From assembly GCF_009455685.1 (NCBI RefSeq), contig NZ_QPES01000001.1:2604001-2668000 (forward strand): 64,000 nucleotides of DNA. The letters are read 5' to 3'. Below, in pieces: positions 9,901 through 16,826 of this stretch. The first letter of the stretch is position 1. Each line of letters begins with the position of its first letter. A program made the translations under genes and the position numbers. A model generated the notes under the pieces. The model was given only the letters and a program-made list of their open reading frames with translations, was not told the DNA's origin and made no database searches. The DNA comes from Paraburkholderia hayleyella (GTDB taxonomy: Bacteria; Pseudomonadota; Gammaproteobacteria; Burkholderiales; Burkholderiaceae).

Positions 9901-10936
9901 GGCGCGGCGGGCCCGCGAACGCGAGCCTGCCGCATTCGAGGAGCGTGTCGCCGCAGTCTGGCGCTCACTGCTGTCGCAGCCGGTCCGGCACGACAGCGAT
10001 TTCTTCGAAGCCGGTGGCGACAGTCTGATCGCCACGAGGATGATCGCTCAGCTCAACCGCGAAGGCCTGCACGGCGCGAGCCTGCAAAACCTGTTCGCCC
10101 ACCCGACGCTGGCCGCGTTCTGCGCAACGCTGGATACGCCGCCGTCAGCCGACGGCGGCAACCCGGTGCTGCTGGCAAAGGGCAGCGGCACCGGACGCTT
10201 CTTCCTGTTCCATGCGTCAGATGGCGGACTCAGCGCGTATCTGCCGCTCGCGCGGCAACTGGATGCCGAGGTCTACGGTCTGCAAGCGCCCGCTGCCGCG
10301 ACCGCCACGAGCCTCGATGCGCTGGCGCACGCCTATGTGGCCGCGCTGCGCGCCGTGCAGCCGGACGGCCCCTATGCGCTCGTCGGCTGGTCGTATGGGG
10401 CGTTCGTCGCCGCCGCCGCCGCGCGCCTGTTGCATGAGCAGCAGCAAACGGTTGGGCTCGCGCTCCTCGACCCGGTCTGCCGCGAAGACTTTCGCGCTGA
10501 CAGCCGCGCCGGATTGCTGCGCATGCTCGCGCGGGGACGGGTCGAAGTACCGCTACCGGCGAATCTGGAGCAGCTGGGCGCCGATGAGCAAATCGAGTGC
10601 TTCATGCACGCCGCCGCCCGCTCAGGGCAGGCTGTCCCCCCCGACCTGCCGCAAGCCCGCGCCTGGCTCGCGCGTCTTGAACACCTGCTGTCGCTGCTGA
10701 CGCAGGCCTCGCCGCCGGAGAGGCTGCCACTGCCTTGCCTGTGGCTCGACGCGACCCGCCGTCCGGCGCACTGGCGCCCCGCGGAACACGATTGGGCTGG
10801 CTGGGCCGGGCATGCCGAGCGTCACGCGCTCGACGCCGACCACTGGCAACTGGTGATGGACGAAACCACGGCCAAACGCGCAACGACGCTGCTCAAGCGC
10901 TGGCGGCACAACCTCGACGTCAGGGAAACGAGATGA
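926..10936 (+). CDS. irp1: HMWP1-like hybrid polyketide synthase/NRPS
   Basis: 3336 residues. Domains in order, with visible catalytic residues: ketosynthase ~47-465 (Cys218 in TACSSS, His354, His392); acyltransferase ~568-880 (Ser659 in GHSLGEY); C-methyltransferase ~945-1310 (SAM motif EVGGGTGG near 1127); ketoreductase ~1640-1880 (GAFGGLG at 1650); acyl carrier ~1910-1992 (Ser1955 in LGLDSL); heterocyclisation domain ~2010-2450 (D2153, D2158, S2161 of DxxxxDxxS); second methyltransferase ~2550-2970 (EVGAGT at 2742) set inside a remnant adenylation domain; peptidyl carrier ~2995-3065 (Ser3033 in GGDSL); thioesterase ~3080-3330 (Ser3156 in GWSYG). This order matches HMWP1 of yersiniabactin, which adds a gem-dimethylated malonyl unit and the last methylated thiazoline, then releases the product. 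No active adenylation domain is seen, so cysteine must be loaded in trans by an HMWP2-like partner. The start follows a GAGGT site. The KR lacks the usual Tyr. Confidence 0.93.
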   Translation: MDNTAATASAKPDFDARIAAGHSNPEAADHDSVDFEALVASHYPHCEPIAVIGLACRFPEADDSEAFWRNLVAGRDCSRRFTRDELIAAGLDAATLDAPNFVGVGAVLDDADAFDADLFGYSRQEAELIDPQQRLFLETVWHALEHGGYAPREVPHRTGVFGAVRISTYPGREPVRMADVARVQGLQSLLGNDKDYLATRAAYKLNLRGPALTVQTACSSSLVAVHMACESLRAGECEMAVAGGAALSFPQQSGYLHQPGMIFAPDGCCRPFDADAAGTFAGNGVGVVTLRRLADALRDGDPVLAVLRGSAINNDGHHKVGYTAPSVLGQSEAIREAMLVADVESTGIGLIEAHGTGTPLGDPIELEALHSVFHANGGPPCALGSVKSNLGHLDTAAGIASLIKTVLAVERGVIPPSLNFRRPNPALRLERGPFHVPTAAQAWSAPVRIAGVSSFGIGGTNCHVIVSSLPDELRALRAQTETLAENPALLLSAESASALRRLAGVYARALPHASAADLAYTALQGRQLDLGFRLAVPLDGEAAALLAAYASGIDDVPLQTGSGAAGKVAWLFTGQGSQWPGMGRALYAHSAAFAACLDRCCAACNAGLETPLAEALFGAQPELLAQMEYAQPAIVAFELALAAHWEAQGLRPDMVLGHSLGEYAAAVVAGHYRIEDVMPLVRLRGELMQKSAGHGAMLAAFADEATLLPLAAGHGLDLAVCNGERHLVFSGAQAAIDAFAAELAQHAIRHSRLAVSGAAHSALLEPIADEFGRAAARLVAEPAQIPLISTLSGEPIDANALNAPDYWRRHMREPVRWRQALQRALTLGATVCVELGPDAPLTGIGQRDSPHAARWIASVRRDQAEPGTLRQAALQLFAAGLDLRWRDGLRAPGRKIHAPLYPFEKKRYWREAEPAKPAAPAADGPLAAGRRVAASAAATLDLARLQALYDCVTQLHAIDVDTLVRQCVGERIEQGASVLEILRGGRLLPRYRQLLTRLLNACAEDGYYRRDVTPDVTPNADRYAPAQPIPHERRSALIDELRSYCEGFDTIADTVERAGASLYAMMSGALEPVAVIFPEGASGDVETLYQEFSFGRYFNQIAAAVVDGIVREREAAGRMHQPLRILEVGGGTGGTSAWILPALADAPALRYDFSDISALFIRRAEAKFARYGFIDYRLFDLHKSAHAQGFDAQSYDLIIAANVIHATQHVGRTLSNLRWLLKPGGRLLLREITQPMRLFDFTFGPLVAPVHDEAARGGELFLTPERWDEQCRAAGFAQLDWLPDDGTAAARIGEHILIARVPSHVATEALAPNAPHTPNTPNTSNAPNGDPLLGQSLSGDGCYLANWSDCIGDDARWRARLEDACAELSRRHGDGRALPLHGAPLAAPGWLSRVRLRWERPPFGSARVTIEGIEGEGEGEGEWQRLASAGVHAPDDGLPAPRAAPGTHFTWRWRPLADSSATRTESAESAESAESAESAESAELAGAGFALSDASEAAASLLTQAGIALSPNAGRLLLLLNPDDDAPLSLAERVLDALADDARRPLVVVTCGAWAVSGSECVKPAQHAVWGLLRVAAAEQPERAIAALDLAAPADCCGLLSGLAALGAGERWVAVRDAQAYVPYLSAQPYVAPALPPLSLRGDGWHLVTGAFGGLGRVSMQWLARQGARRIALLAPRPSAAWPECQRAWHERHGCTLRWLRCDVADQAQLRSALEQLSADGGIAGAIHAAGVLDDAPLAALDTARLAPVLAVKADAARVLRDWLHAHHGSYLLLYSSAATLGSPGQGAHALASAYLDGLAQDRGTATATTTATTTISIAWGAWSETGRAADSTTLARLAAAGMGALTTAEGLWHLEQAVMRGAPYRLAMRVIPERLDTSRRALLETARQPIPAQAPPRAAAPATAAAAPLLDGNAEANRAAVARWLSTRIAEQLRLDDPDRLTPQRDLLQLGLDSLLFLELSAEIERTFGVHLDAERAYRDLTLAGLARLIVELAPPTGASPQAAPPALTHDAANRYEPFPLTPIQHAYWLGRTELIEYGGLACHVLFEWDKRHDELDLERFERAWNALVRRHDMLRLVIGPDGRQRVLPEAGEYRLARHDLRALSPEQQERALEQTRDALSRRVLPADRWPLFELVASELDEHRYRLHMHLDLLLFDVQSFKVMMDDLARAYRSETLEPLSLTFRDYVLADEARRDEPATRNAWRYWHDVLPSLPGAPRLPLAASPSGARPRVTTRQARLPRAAWDTLKRVWRDWGVTPSAALLALFAQTLAPWSRHPDFTLSLTFFNRRPDHPQVPQLIGDFTSVLLIDFALGNEATLRATIEATQARLWQRVAHSRVNGVEVIRELGRGHTRQRQPLMPIVFTSVLGMSLDGQSIDQAMTRLLGDPVHVFTQTPQVWLDHQVMEIDGELVFNWYCMDDVLAEGLADAMFAHYQALLAWAAADPERMSQPGAPLAPASSGHGPYPSMPWPASNGAGLGLDLDFDLREIEAALRAHPAVRAAQAQAAPDGRSLYVTLVAEDNVPHTDTDTDTDTDTDTDTDTDTGTDANADTSPGPALDLDSATLPSLSDAEVQEIEATWSWLEARALRALADTLLRHGLFVHTGERHTVDAVHARTRALPQYRRLIRQWLAHLSELGWLERDGDGFVSQRALAEVPLPPLAALPDTAWSRTLGHYLEACAARHDALLDGTQAPLALFFGDDDSVPRSLYAENPVMRCLNACTAPIADALSRGATGYRVLEVGAGTAATTQYVLPALAGRLASYCFTDVSTLFLDDARARFSDCPQFECAHFDLNRPAAFDAHPAPGYDLIVAAQTLHDASHVVHSLRRLGRLLKPGGRLLLIEATERDSAMQMASVGFIEGLGGYKDIRTADDKPMLDLPLWRAALAEAGFAEELVWPQQARTPWRQHLIVARAERIARLDTHEIERFLRARLAPRNIALPPLQLHQREHLPTDGEDAASQAPQAPQAAAGTGTGTATTAARQGSTTPGRARRAREREPAAFEERVAAVWRSLLSQPVRHDSDFFEAGGDSLIATRMIAQLNREGLHGASLQNLFAHPTLAAFCATLDTPPSADGGNPVLLAKGSGTGRFFLFHASDGGLSAYLPLARQLDAEVYGLQAPAAATATSLDALAHAYVAALRAVQPDGPYALVGWSYGAFVAAAAARLLHEQQQTVGLALLDPVCREDFRADSRAGLLRMLARGRVEVPLPANLEQLGADEQIECFMHAAARSGQAVPPDLPQARAWLARLEHLLSLLTQASPPERLPLPCLWLDATRRPAHWRPAEHDWAGWAGHAERHALDADHWQLVMDETTAKRATTLLKRWRHNLDVRETR
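4873..4908 (+). repeat. 9-bp in-frame repeat in linker after first MT domain
   Basis: Four imperfect copies of CACGCCGAA encode TPN units in the linker that follows the first methyltransferase domain of the HMWP1-like protein. Confidence 0.75.
5165..5188 (+). repeat. 6-bp in-frame repeat (GE units)
   Basis: Four copies of GARGGC encode a Gly-Glu run in the MT-KR linker of the HMWP1-like protein. Confidence 0.75.
5317..5370 (+). repeat. 9-bp in-frame tandem repeat (ESA units)
   Basis: Six copies of GGAGAGTGC, the last with one change, encode a run of ESA triplets in the region before the ketoreductase. The copies are nearly identical, which suggests recent expansion. Confidence 0.9.
8505..8570 (+). 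repeat. 6-bp in-frame tandem repeat (DT units)
   Basis: Six exact copies of CGGACA, three of CGGATA and two variants encode a Thr-Asp dipeptide run between the remnant adenylation segment and the second methyltransferase of the HMWP1-like protein. An acidic flexible linker is the likely effect. Confidence 0.9.
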
Positions 10937-12081
10937 CAACGATGCCTCCAGACAAGCGCCGCGTCCTGATCGCTGGCGCAAAATTCGGCGAGATCTATCT
11001 AAACGCGTTCCTCCAGGCGCAACCGGGCCTTGAGCTGGCCGGCCTGCTGGCGCACGGCAGCGCACGCGCGCGACAGCTGGCCCATGCGTTCGGCATCCCG
11101 CTCTACACGGCACCTGAGCAGGTGCCCGACGAGATCGACATCGTCTGCGTGGTCGTGCGCTCAACCGTCGTCGGCGGTGCGGGCAGCGCGCTCGCCGAAA
11201 CCTTCCTGCGGCGCGGGATGCACGTCGTGCACGAGCATCCCTTGCATCCCGACGACCTCGCTCGCCTGCAGCAGACAGCCGGGCAGCATGGGGGCGTCTA
11301 CTGGGTCAACAGCTTCTATCCGCATACGCCAGCCGGACGCTGCTGGATCGAACAGGCGCAGCGCGTGCGCCGCCTGCTCGACGGCGCCACGCCGTCTTTC
11401 GCTCACCTCACCACGAGCCGTCAGTTGCTCTACTCGTCGCTCGATCTGCTGCTGCAAGCGTGCGGCGCAACCGAAGAAACCGAAGAGGCCGACATTGCCG
11501 ACGTTGCCGTGACCGCGCTCGCCGACGACGATCCTGTCTGGCATGCGTTGCGGCTGAAGTTGCCGGGGTTCAATGCGGCGCTGCGCCTGCAAACCTATGT
11601 CGATCCGCTCGACATCGACATGCACAGCCTCGCCATGCATCAGCTGACGCTCGGCTGGCCGTCCGGTTATCTGTCGTTGGAGGCGAGCTATGGGCCGGTG
11701 CTTTGGGCCTCCGCGCTGTACGACCCGCGACACCGTACCGCTCAGGCGAGCCTGTACCGGCGCGCGGCGGAGGCCAAAGAGCGCGCGTGGCTCGGCGCAA
11801 CGCCGGTGCTCGGCCTCCATGCGGCCCCGCCCGATTGGCAAAGCGCCTTCGAAATCGATGGCCCGGCTGGCATCAGCCACGTACTGCAGGCGTTGCGTGC
11901 GCATCTGGACGGCGCCGCCGTGCCGCCCGGCTTCGGCGCGGGCTATCAACGGGCGCTCGCCAGACTGTGGCAACGCACGCTGCGCTGTGCGGGCGCTGCC
12001 CGTGAAACCCACGTTCCGCCACCGCGCACGATCGCCGCCCGCGAGCTGCTCGACGCGCCACCGGTTCAGACACTCTCATGA
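10933..12081 (+). CDS. irp3: thiazolinyl imide reductase (YbtU/Irp3/PchG-like)
   Basis: 382 residues. An N-terminal Rossmann fold (RRVLIAGAKFGEIYLNAF, residues ~9-26) and the segment VVHEHPLHP are hallmarks of the NADPH-dependent reductases that convert an enzyme-bound thiazoline to a thiazolidine in yersiniabactin and pyochelin synthesis. The ATG overlaps the stop of the preceding gene as ATGA, with AGGGAA a few bases upstream, so it is chosen over in-frame upstream ATGs inside the synthetase gene. The stop in turn overlaps the next start. In the yersiniabactin pathway the substrate is the second ring, on the HMWP1/HMWP2 assembly line; the same job is expected here. Confidence 0.9.
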   Translation: MTTMPPDKRRVLIAGAKFGEIYLNAFLQAQPGLELAGLLAHGSARARQLAHAFGIPLYTAPEQVPDEIDIVCVVVRSTVVGGAGSALAETFLRRGMHVVHEHPLHPDDLARLQQTAGQHGGVYWVNSFYPHTPAGRCWIEQAQRVRRLLDGATPSFAHLTTSRQLLYSSLDLLLQACGATEETEEADIADVAVTALADDDPVWHALRLKLPGFNAALRLQTYVDPLDIDMHSLAMHQLTLGWPSGYLSLEASYGPVLWASALYDPRHRTAQASLYRRAAEAKERAWLGATPVLGLHAAPPDWQSAFEIDGPAGISHVLQALRAHLDGAAVPPGFGAGYQRALARLWQRTLRCAGAARETHVPPPRTIAARELLDAPPVQTLS

Positions 12082-12848
12082 TGCCAGGCTCACGGCTGCT
12101 GCGGCCCGTTCTGTCCGCGCCGCAAAACGCGCCGCACCTGCTGCTCTGCCCGTTCGCTGGCGCGAGCAGCAGCGCGTTCCGTAGCTGGCGCTCGCTCGCC
12201 GGAAACCGGTTCGGCCTGTCGCTGGTGGTCTATCCTGGCCGCGAACACCGGATGCGCGAGCCCTGCGCCGAGCAGACCGGCGAGCTCGCCGCGCCGCTCG
12301 CCGCTGAAATCGCCACACTGGCCGAGGCCCAGCGCCGCACGCTGCTGCTCGCCGGACACAGCATGGGCGCACAGGTCGCGTTCGAAACCTGCCTGCTGCT
12401 TGAGCGCGCCCACTGCCCACCTGCCGGCCTCGTCCTCTCGGGCTGCCACGCCCCCCATCTCCGCTCGCGGCGGCGCCTCAGCGCCCTCGGCGACGAAGCG
12501 TTTGTCGCGTCGTTGAGCGAAATCGGCGGCATGAGCCCCGAACTGCTGGCCGAACCGTCGCTGCTCGCGCTCTTCATGCCGCTGCTGCGCGCCGACTTTC
12601 GTGCGACCGAAGGCTACCGCCGCGAACAGCACGTGGGGCATCCGCGCGTGCGCACACCCACCTTGCTGCTCCACGGCAGCGACGACCGCGAGGCCTCGCG
12701 CGACGAAGTCGAGGCATGGGATGTCTGGCTGCACGACACCGGGCCGCCGGTGACGCTGGCAGGCGACCATTTTTACCTGACCACGCAGCCGCACGCGTTC
12801 GCGGAGGTCGTGCTGCGGCATTTCGAGCCGATTCTCGCATCACGCTAA
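12078..12848 (+). CDS. irp4: type II (editing) thioesterase, YbtT/Irp4-like
   Basis: 256 residues with an alpha/beta hydrolase fold. The nucleophile is Ser95 in GHSMGAQ; an Asp in the LLLHGSDD region and a His in GDHFYL complete a triad. LLCPFAGASSSAF near the N-terminus is the oxyanion region typical of NRPS-associated thioesterases. Such enzymes free stalled or wrong acyl groups from carrier-protein phosphopantetheine arms. The start overlaps the reductase stop as ATGA, so the pair is translationally coupled. It is separate from the releasing thioesterase at the end of the HMWP1-like protein. Confidence 0.9.
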   Translation: MMPGSRLLRPVLSAPQNAPHLLLCPFAGASSSAFRSWRSLAGNRFGLSLVVYPGREHRMREPCAEQTGELAAPLAAEIATLAEAQRRTLLLAGHSMGAQVAFETCLLLERAHCPPAGLVLSGCHAPHLRSRRRLSALGDEAFVASLSEIGGMSPELLAEPSLLALFMPLLRADFRATEGYRREQHVGHPRVRTPTLLLHGSDDREASRDEVEAWDVWLHDTGPPVTLAGDHFYLTTQPHAFAEVVLRHFEPILASR

Positions 12849-12868
12849 CCCGTCTTTCGGAGAACTCG

Positions 12869-15865
12869 ATGGAAACGTATCTGCAGCAAGACCACGACAT
12901 CCGCACCCTGCCTGCTGTCGCTCTCGGCGAGTGCCCGTCCCGCTGGGCCGCCACGTTCGGCGAGCGAACAGCGCTCGTGGCGGGCGCCGAACGCCTGTCC
13001 TACCTCAAGCTCGCGCAATGCGTCGAGCAGCTCGCCGCAGGCTTGCACCGCAGCGGTATCCGTCGCGGCGAGCGTGCGCTCGTCCAGTTGCCGAACAGCA
13101 TCGGCTTCGTCACAGTCTGCTTCGCGCTGATGCGTCTCGGCGCGATCCCGGTGCTCACGCTGCCCGCCCAGCGCGCCCGCGATATCGACGCGCTCGCCCG
13201 CCTCGCCGAGCCGGTCGCCTACTTCATCCCCGAGCGCCGCCGCGACTTCGGCGGCTTCGACTATCGGCAGCTCGCGGGCGAGCTCGCCGCCGCGCATCCC
13301 TCGTTGCGGCAGATCGTCGTCGATGGCAGCCTCGAGAGCGTCGATAAACGGAGCGCCCCGTTCGTCACGCTATCGTCCGTCGCCGCGCTGGGCGAGAACG
13401 ATGACGAGGGCGAGGACGAGGGCGCGCCGGACGTCTCACCCGCGCCAGGCGAGACCGCGCTTCTTTTGCTCTCCGGCGGCACAACCGGCACGCCGAAGCT
13501 GATACCACGCACGCACGCCGACTATCAGTACAACTTCAACGCCGCGGCCAGGCGCTGTGGACTCGGCGCTGATAGCGTCTATCTCGCGGTACTGCCCGCC
13601 GCCCACAACTTCACGCTCGCCTGTCCTGGCGTGCTGGGCACGCTGGCCTGTGGCGGTACCGTCGTGCTGTCCGACAGCGCAAGCTGCGACGAAGTGATGC
13701 CGCTGATCGAGCGCGAGCGCGTCACCCATGTCGCGCTCGTGCCGCCGCTCGCGCGGATCTGGGTTCAGGCTCGCGCGTGGGAGAAGAGTGACCTGTCGAG
13801 CCTGCGCGTCGTCCAGGTCGGCGGCGCGCGGCTCGATCCCGAGCTCGCCGCGCAATTGCCGCAGCGGCTCGGCGGCCAGTTGCAGCAGGTCTTCGGGATG
13901 GCCGAGGGGCTGCTCTGCTGTACCGCGCTCGACGACCCGCCGCATGTCGTCAGCAACACGCAGGGCCGGCCACTCTCGCCAGACGATGAGCTGCGCGTGG
14001 TCGATGCCGCATTGCGCGACGTGCCCGCTGGCGCAGTCGGCGAACTGCTGACCCGTGGCCCGTACACGATTCGCGCGTACTACCGCGCGCCGCAAGCCGA
14101 CGCGCGCAGCTTCACCGCCGACGGCTTCTATCGGACCGGCGATCTCGTCCGGCTGACCCCAGAGGGCAACCTGGTCGTCGAAGGCCGGATCAAGGAGCAG
14201 ATCCATCGCGGCGGCGAAAAAATCCCGGCCAGCGAAATCGAAACACTGCTCGTCCAGGTGCCCGGTGTGCGGGAGGCCGTCGTCGTCGCGGTGCCGGACC
14301 CCGCGCTCGGCGAACGGATCTGCGCCTTCTTGCTGGCCGAAGGCGAGGCGCCCGAGCGCGAGACGCTCAACCAGGCGCTGACCGAACTCGGCCTCAGCGA
14401 TTTCAAGCGGCCCGACCAGATCGAAACGCTCGAGCGCTGGCCACTCACCGCAGTCGGCAAGATCGACAAGACGCGGCTTGTCGCGCTGGCGCTCGAACGC
14501 ACGCCATGCCAGGCCGTTCCCGCCGCAGCCCGAACGCCAGCGCGCGGCCGCTATGCCGAACTCCGCGTTCCACTGACGAGCCACCCACTCGATCTGGCCG
14601 CGCGACTCGCGCGGACCACCTCGGCCAGGCGCTACGCGGTGTACGAACGCGGAGAAGAGTGGAGCATCGGGCTCGATGCGGCGTTAAGCCTCACGCTCAC
14701 GCCCGACGGCCATCTGTGCCGCAGCGACAACAAGCAGAGCCCCACCCGCGTGGCCGAGGCATTGGATGCTCTGCCATTCGACGACTGGCGCGCGTATGGC
14801 CGGGTCTCGTTCGAGTTCGCGCATCGGCTCCACGGGCTCGGCACGCCAGCCAGCGATCAAGCGCTATTGCAGTTGTTCGTGCCGCGACACGAGATTCGTC
14901 TGCGCAGCGGCGAAGCGCTGATCCGCAGTCTCGATCCGGGGGCGCTGGCCACGCTTGCGCAGCAGGTCGCGGCGCAAGACGCCGCGCCAGCGCTACCGCC
15001 AGGCCAGGCGCTGACGTCGATCGAGCAGGCCGGCGCCGAGGCGACTTACCAGGCGCAGGTTGCCGCTGCGCTACGCGAAATGCGGGCAGGCGCTTACGAG
15101 AAGGTGATCTTGTCGCGCACGCTCGACGCGCCGCTCTCGCTCGACATGACGCAGAGCTACCTGGAAGGCCGCCGCGCCAACACGCCCGCGCGTTCGTTCC
15201 TGCTACGCGATGGCGAATTCGAAGCCTACGGCTTCAGCCCTGAGACCGTCGTCGAAGTCGACGCCAACGGCTTCGTCAGCACGCAGCCCCTCGCCGGAAC
15301 GCGTGCGCTGACCGGCGACGCCACCGAGGACGAGCGCCTGCGGCGCGAGTTGCTACGCGATGCAAAGGAAATCGCCGAACACGCGGTATCGGTGCAGCTC
15401 GCGCTGGCCGAGATGTCCCAGATCTGCGAACCCGGCACGATCGGTATCAGCGAATTCATGTCGGTGCATCGTCGCGGCACCGTGCAGCACCTCGCGTCAC
15501 GCGTCAAAGGCCAGCTTGCCGCCGGGCGCTGCGCATGGGACGCCTTCATCGGCCTGTTTCCGGCGGTGACGGCGTCGGGCATTCCGAAGCGCGCGGCGCT
15601 TGAAAGCATCCGCCGCCACGAACGCACGCCGCGTGGTTTGTACAGCGGGGCCGTGATGATCATCGACAGCGATGGGGCGCTCGACGCCGCGCTCGTGCTG
15701 CGCTCGGTGTTCAGGGATGGCACGCGCTGCTGGCTACAGGCTGGCGCCGGGCTCGTCCCGCTGTCGGAACCGGCGCGCGAATGGACCGAGACCTGCGAAA
15801 AACTCGCGTCCGTCGCACGGCACCTGCGCGCCGCAGCCGGACAGGCGAGCCCGGACGCCCGCTGA
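12869..15865 (+). CDS. fused salicyl-AMP ligase and salicylate synthase (YbtE-YbtS)
   Basis: 998 residues, start at ATG 12869 behind a GGAG site. Residues 1 to ~550 are an aryl-acid adenylating enzyme: P-loop SGGTTGTPK at 202-210, the A8 region with EGRIKEQIHRGGEKIP, and the A10 lysine Lys531 in AVGKIDK. This half activates salicylate and loads it on an aryl carrier protein, as YbtE does. Residues ~561-998 are a chorismate-utilising salicylate synthase like YbtS/Irp9: PLAGTRA, EHAVSVQLALAEM, FPAVTASGIPK and GLYSGAV are all present, enough to turn chorismate into salicylate through isochorismate. In Yersinia the two are separate proteins of about 525 and 434 residues; here one frame encodes both, joined by a short Ala/Pro/Arg linker with no stop. 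An acidic repeat (ENDDEGEDEG) sits at ~175 in the ligase half. Confidence 0.92.
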   Translation: METYLQQDHDIRTLPAVALGECPSRWAATFGERTALVAGAERLSYLKLAQCVEQLAAGLHRSGIRRGERALVQLPNSIGFVTVCFALMRLGAIPVLTLPAQRARDIDALARLAEPVAYFIPERRRDFGGFDYRQLAGELAAAHPSLRQIVVDGSLESVDKRSAPFVTLSSVAALGENDDEGEDEGAPDVSPAPGETALLLLSGGTTGTPKLIPRTHADYQYNFNAAARRCGLGADSVYLAVLPAAHNFTLACPGVLGTLACGGTVVLSDSASCDEVMPLIERERVTHVALVPPLARIWVQARAWEKSDLSSLRVVQVGGARLDPELAAQLPQRLGGQLQQVFGMAEGLLCCTALDDPPHVVSNTQGRPLSPDDELRVVDAALRDVPAGAVGELLTRGPYTIRAYYRAPQADARSFTADGFYRTGDLVRLTPEGNLVVEGRIKEQIHRGGEKIPASEIETLLVQVPGVREAVVVAVPDPALGERICAFLLAEGEAPERETLNQALTELGLSDFKRPDQIETLERWPLTAVGKIDKTRLVALALERTPCQAVPAAARTPARGRYAELRVPLTSHPLDLAARLARTTSARRYAVYERGEEWSIGLDAALSLTLTPDGHLCRSDNKQSPTRVAEALDALPFDDWRAYGRVSFEFAHRLHGLGTPASDQALLQLFVPRHEIRLRSGEALIRSLDPGALATLAQQVAAQDAAPALPPGQALTSIEQAGAEATYQAQVAAALREMRAGAYEKVILSRTLDAPLSLDMTQSYLEGRRANTPARSFLLRDGEFEAYGFSPETVVEVDANGFVSTQPLAGTRALTGDATEDERLRRELLRDAKEIAEHAVSVQLALAEMSQICEPGTIGISEFMSVHRRGTVQHLASRVKGQLAAGRCAWDAFIGLFPAVTASGIPKRAALESIRRHERTPRGLYSGAVMIIDSDGALDAALVLRSVFRDGTRCWLQAGAGLVPLSEPAREWTETCEKLASVARHLRAAAGQASPDAR

Positions 15866-15893
15866 CACGCCCCCTTCCTGCGAGGATGAGCCC

Positions 15894-16826
15894 ATGACCG
15901 ACGAACGCTACGCCGCTACGCTGTCCGGGGTGCCCGAGACGATGCTATGGACGCTGTACAACCGGGCAACCCACGCGCGGCGCTCCGGTGCGCTGCTGCA
16001 CGACCCGGATGCGATACGTCTCCTCGAATCGATCGATTACGACTACGCACGCAGCTTCGGGGCGGCGGACTTATCGCACGCGGTGCGCTCACGGGTCTTT
16101 GATGACGTCGTGAAACCCTGGCTCGCCGCGCATCCTGGCGGGACGGTGATCGAGCTCGGCTGCGGGCTGGAGACCCAGTTCCAGCGCTGCGACGACGGCC
16201 AGGTGCACTGGATCGGGGTCGATCTCCCGGAGGCGATTGCGTTGCGCGAGCGTTTTCTGCCCGAGCGCGAGCGCTGCCGTTACGTCCGCAAGAGCGTGCT
16301 CGACACCTCATGGCTGCGGGAGGTCGATGCCCTCATCGCCCGTTCCGCAGCGCATCACGCGCTTGAGGCCCACGAGGCTCAGGAAGCTCAAGAGGTATTC
16401 ATCACGGCCCAGGGATTGCTGATGTATTTGGCAAAGGCCGAGGTCAGGATGCTGATTCGCACGATCGCCGGGCACTTCGGCGCGGCGTGCTTGCTGTTCG
16501 ACGTGATTCCCCGCTGGTATTCGCGCAAGACGCTTCGCGGCCTGCGCAAGACGCCCCACTACCAGGTCCCGCCGATGCCATGGAGCCTCGACTGGAAAGA
16601 GATTGGCCGCCTGCGCGACTGGAGTGCGTCGATCGGGAGCGTCGAGGACATCCGCTGGAACGGCTTCAGCGGCTTCGGCTGGTCTCTGCTGCGCGCGGCG
16701 ATGGGCGTGCCAGCCGTGCGCAACCGGCTGCCGGGCGTGGTGCGGGTCCACACCCGGCATCGGCCTGCCCCGGCGTCGGCCGACGTCGAGGAAAAAACGA
16801 AAAAAGCAAAACAGAGAACGGCCTAG
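15894..16826 (+). CDS. SAM-dependent O-methyltransferase, leucine carboxyl methyltransferase (PPM/TcmP) family
   Basis: 310 residues, start at ATG 15894, 28 bases after the fusion gene and behind a GAGGA site. The SAM motif VIELGCGLETQFQR (~residue 85) followed by WIGVDLPEAI is diagnostic of the PF04072 family, which methylates carboxyl or phenolic oxygens in natural products. No such gene is in the classical yersiniabactin island. As the last gene of the operon it could methylate the terminal carboxylate, the phenol or a hydroxyl of the siderophore; the acceptor cannot be read from the sequence. The C-terminus is Lys-rich. A short HEAQEAQE repeat lies near residue 160. Its stop codon overlaps that of the convergent rsmB in CTAG. 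Confidence 0.8.
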   Translation: MTDERYAATLSGVPETMLWTLYNRATHARRSGALLHDPDAIRLLESIDYDYARSFGAADLSHAVRSRVFDDVVKPWLAAHPGGTVIELGCGLETQFQRCDDGQVHWIGVDLPEAIALRERFLPERERCRYVRKSVLDTSWLREVDALIARSAAHHALEAHEAQEAQEVFITAQGLLMYLAKAEVRMLIRTIAGHFGAACLLFDVIPRWYSRKTLRGLRKTPHYQVPPMPWSLDWKEIGRLRDWSASIGSVEDIRWNGFSGFGWSLLRAAMGVPAVRNRLPGVVRVHTRHRPAPASADVEEKTKKAKQRTA

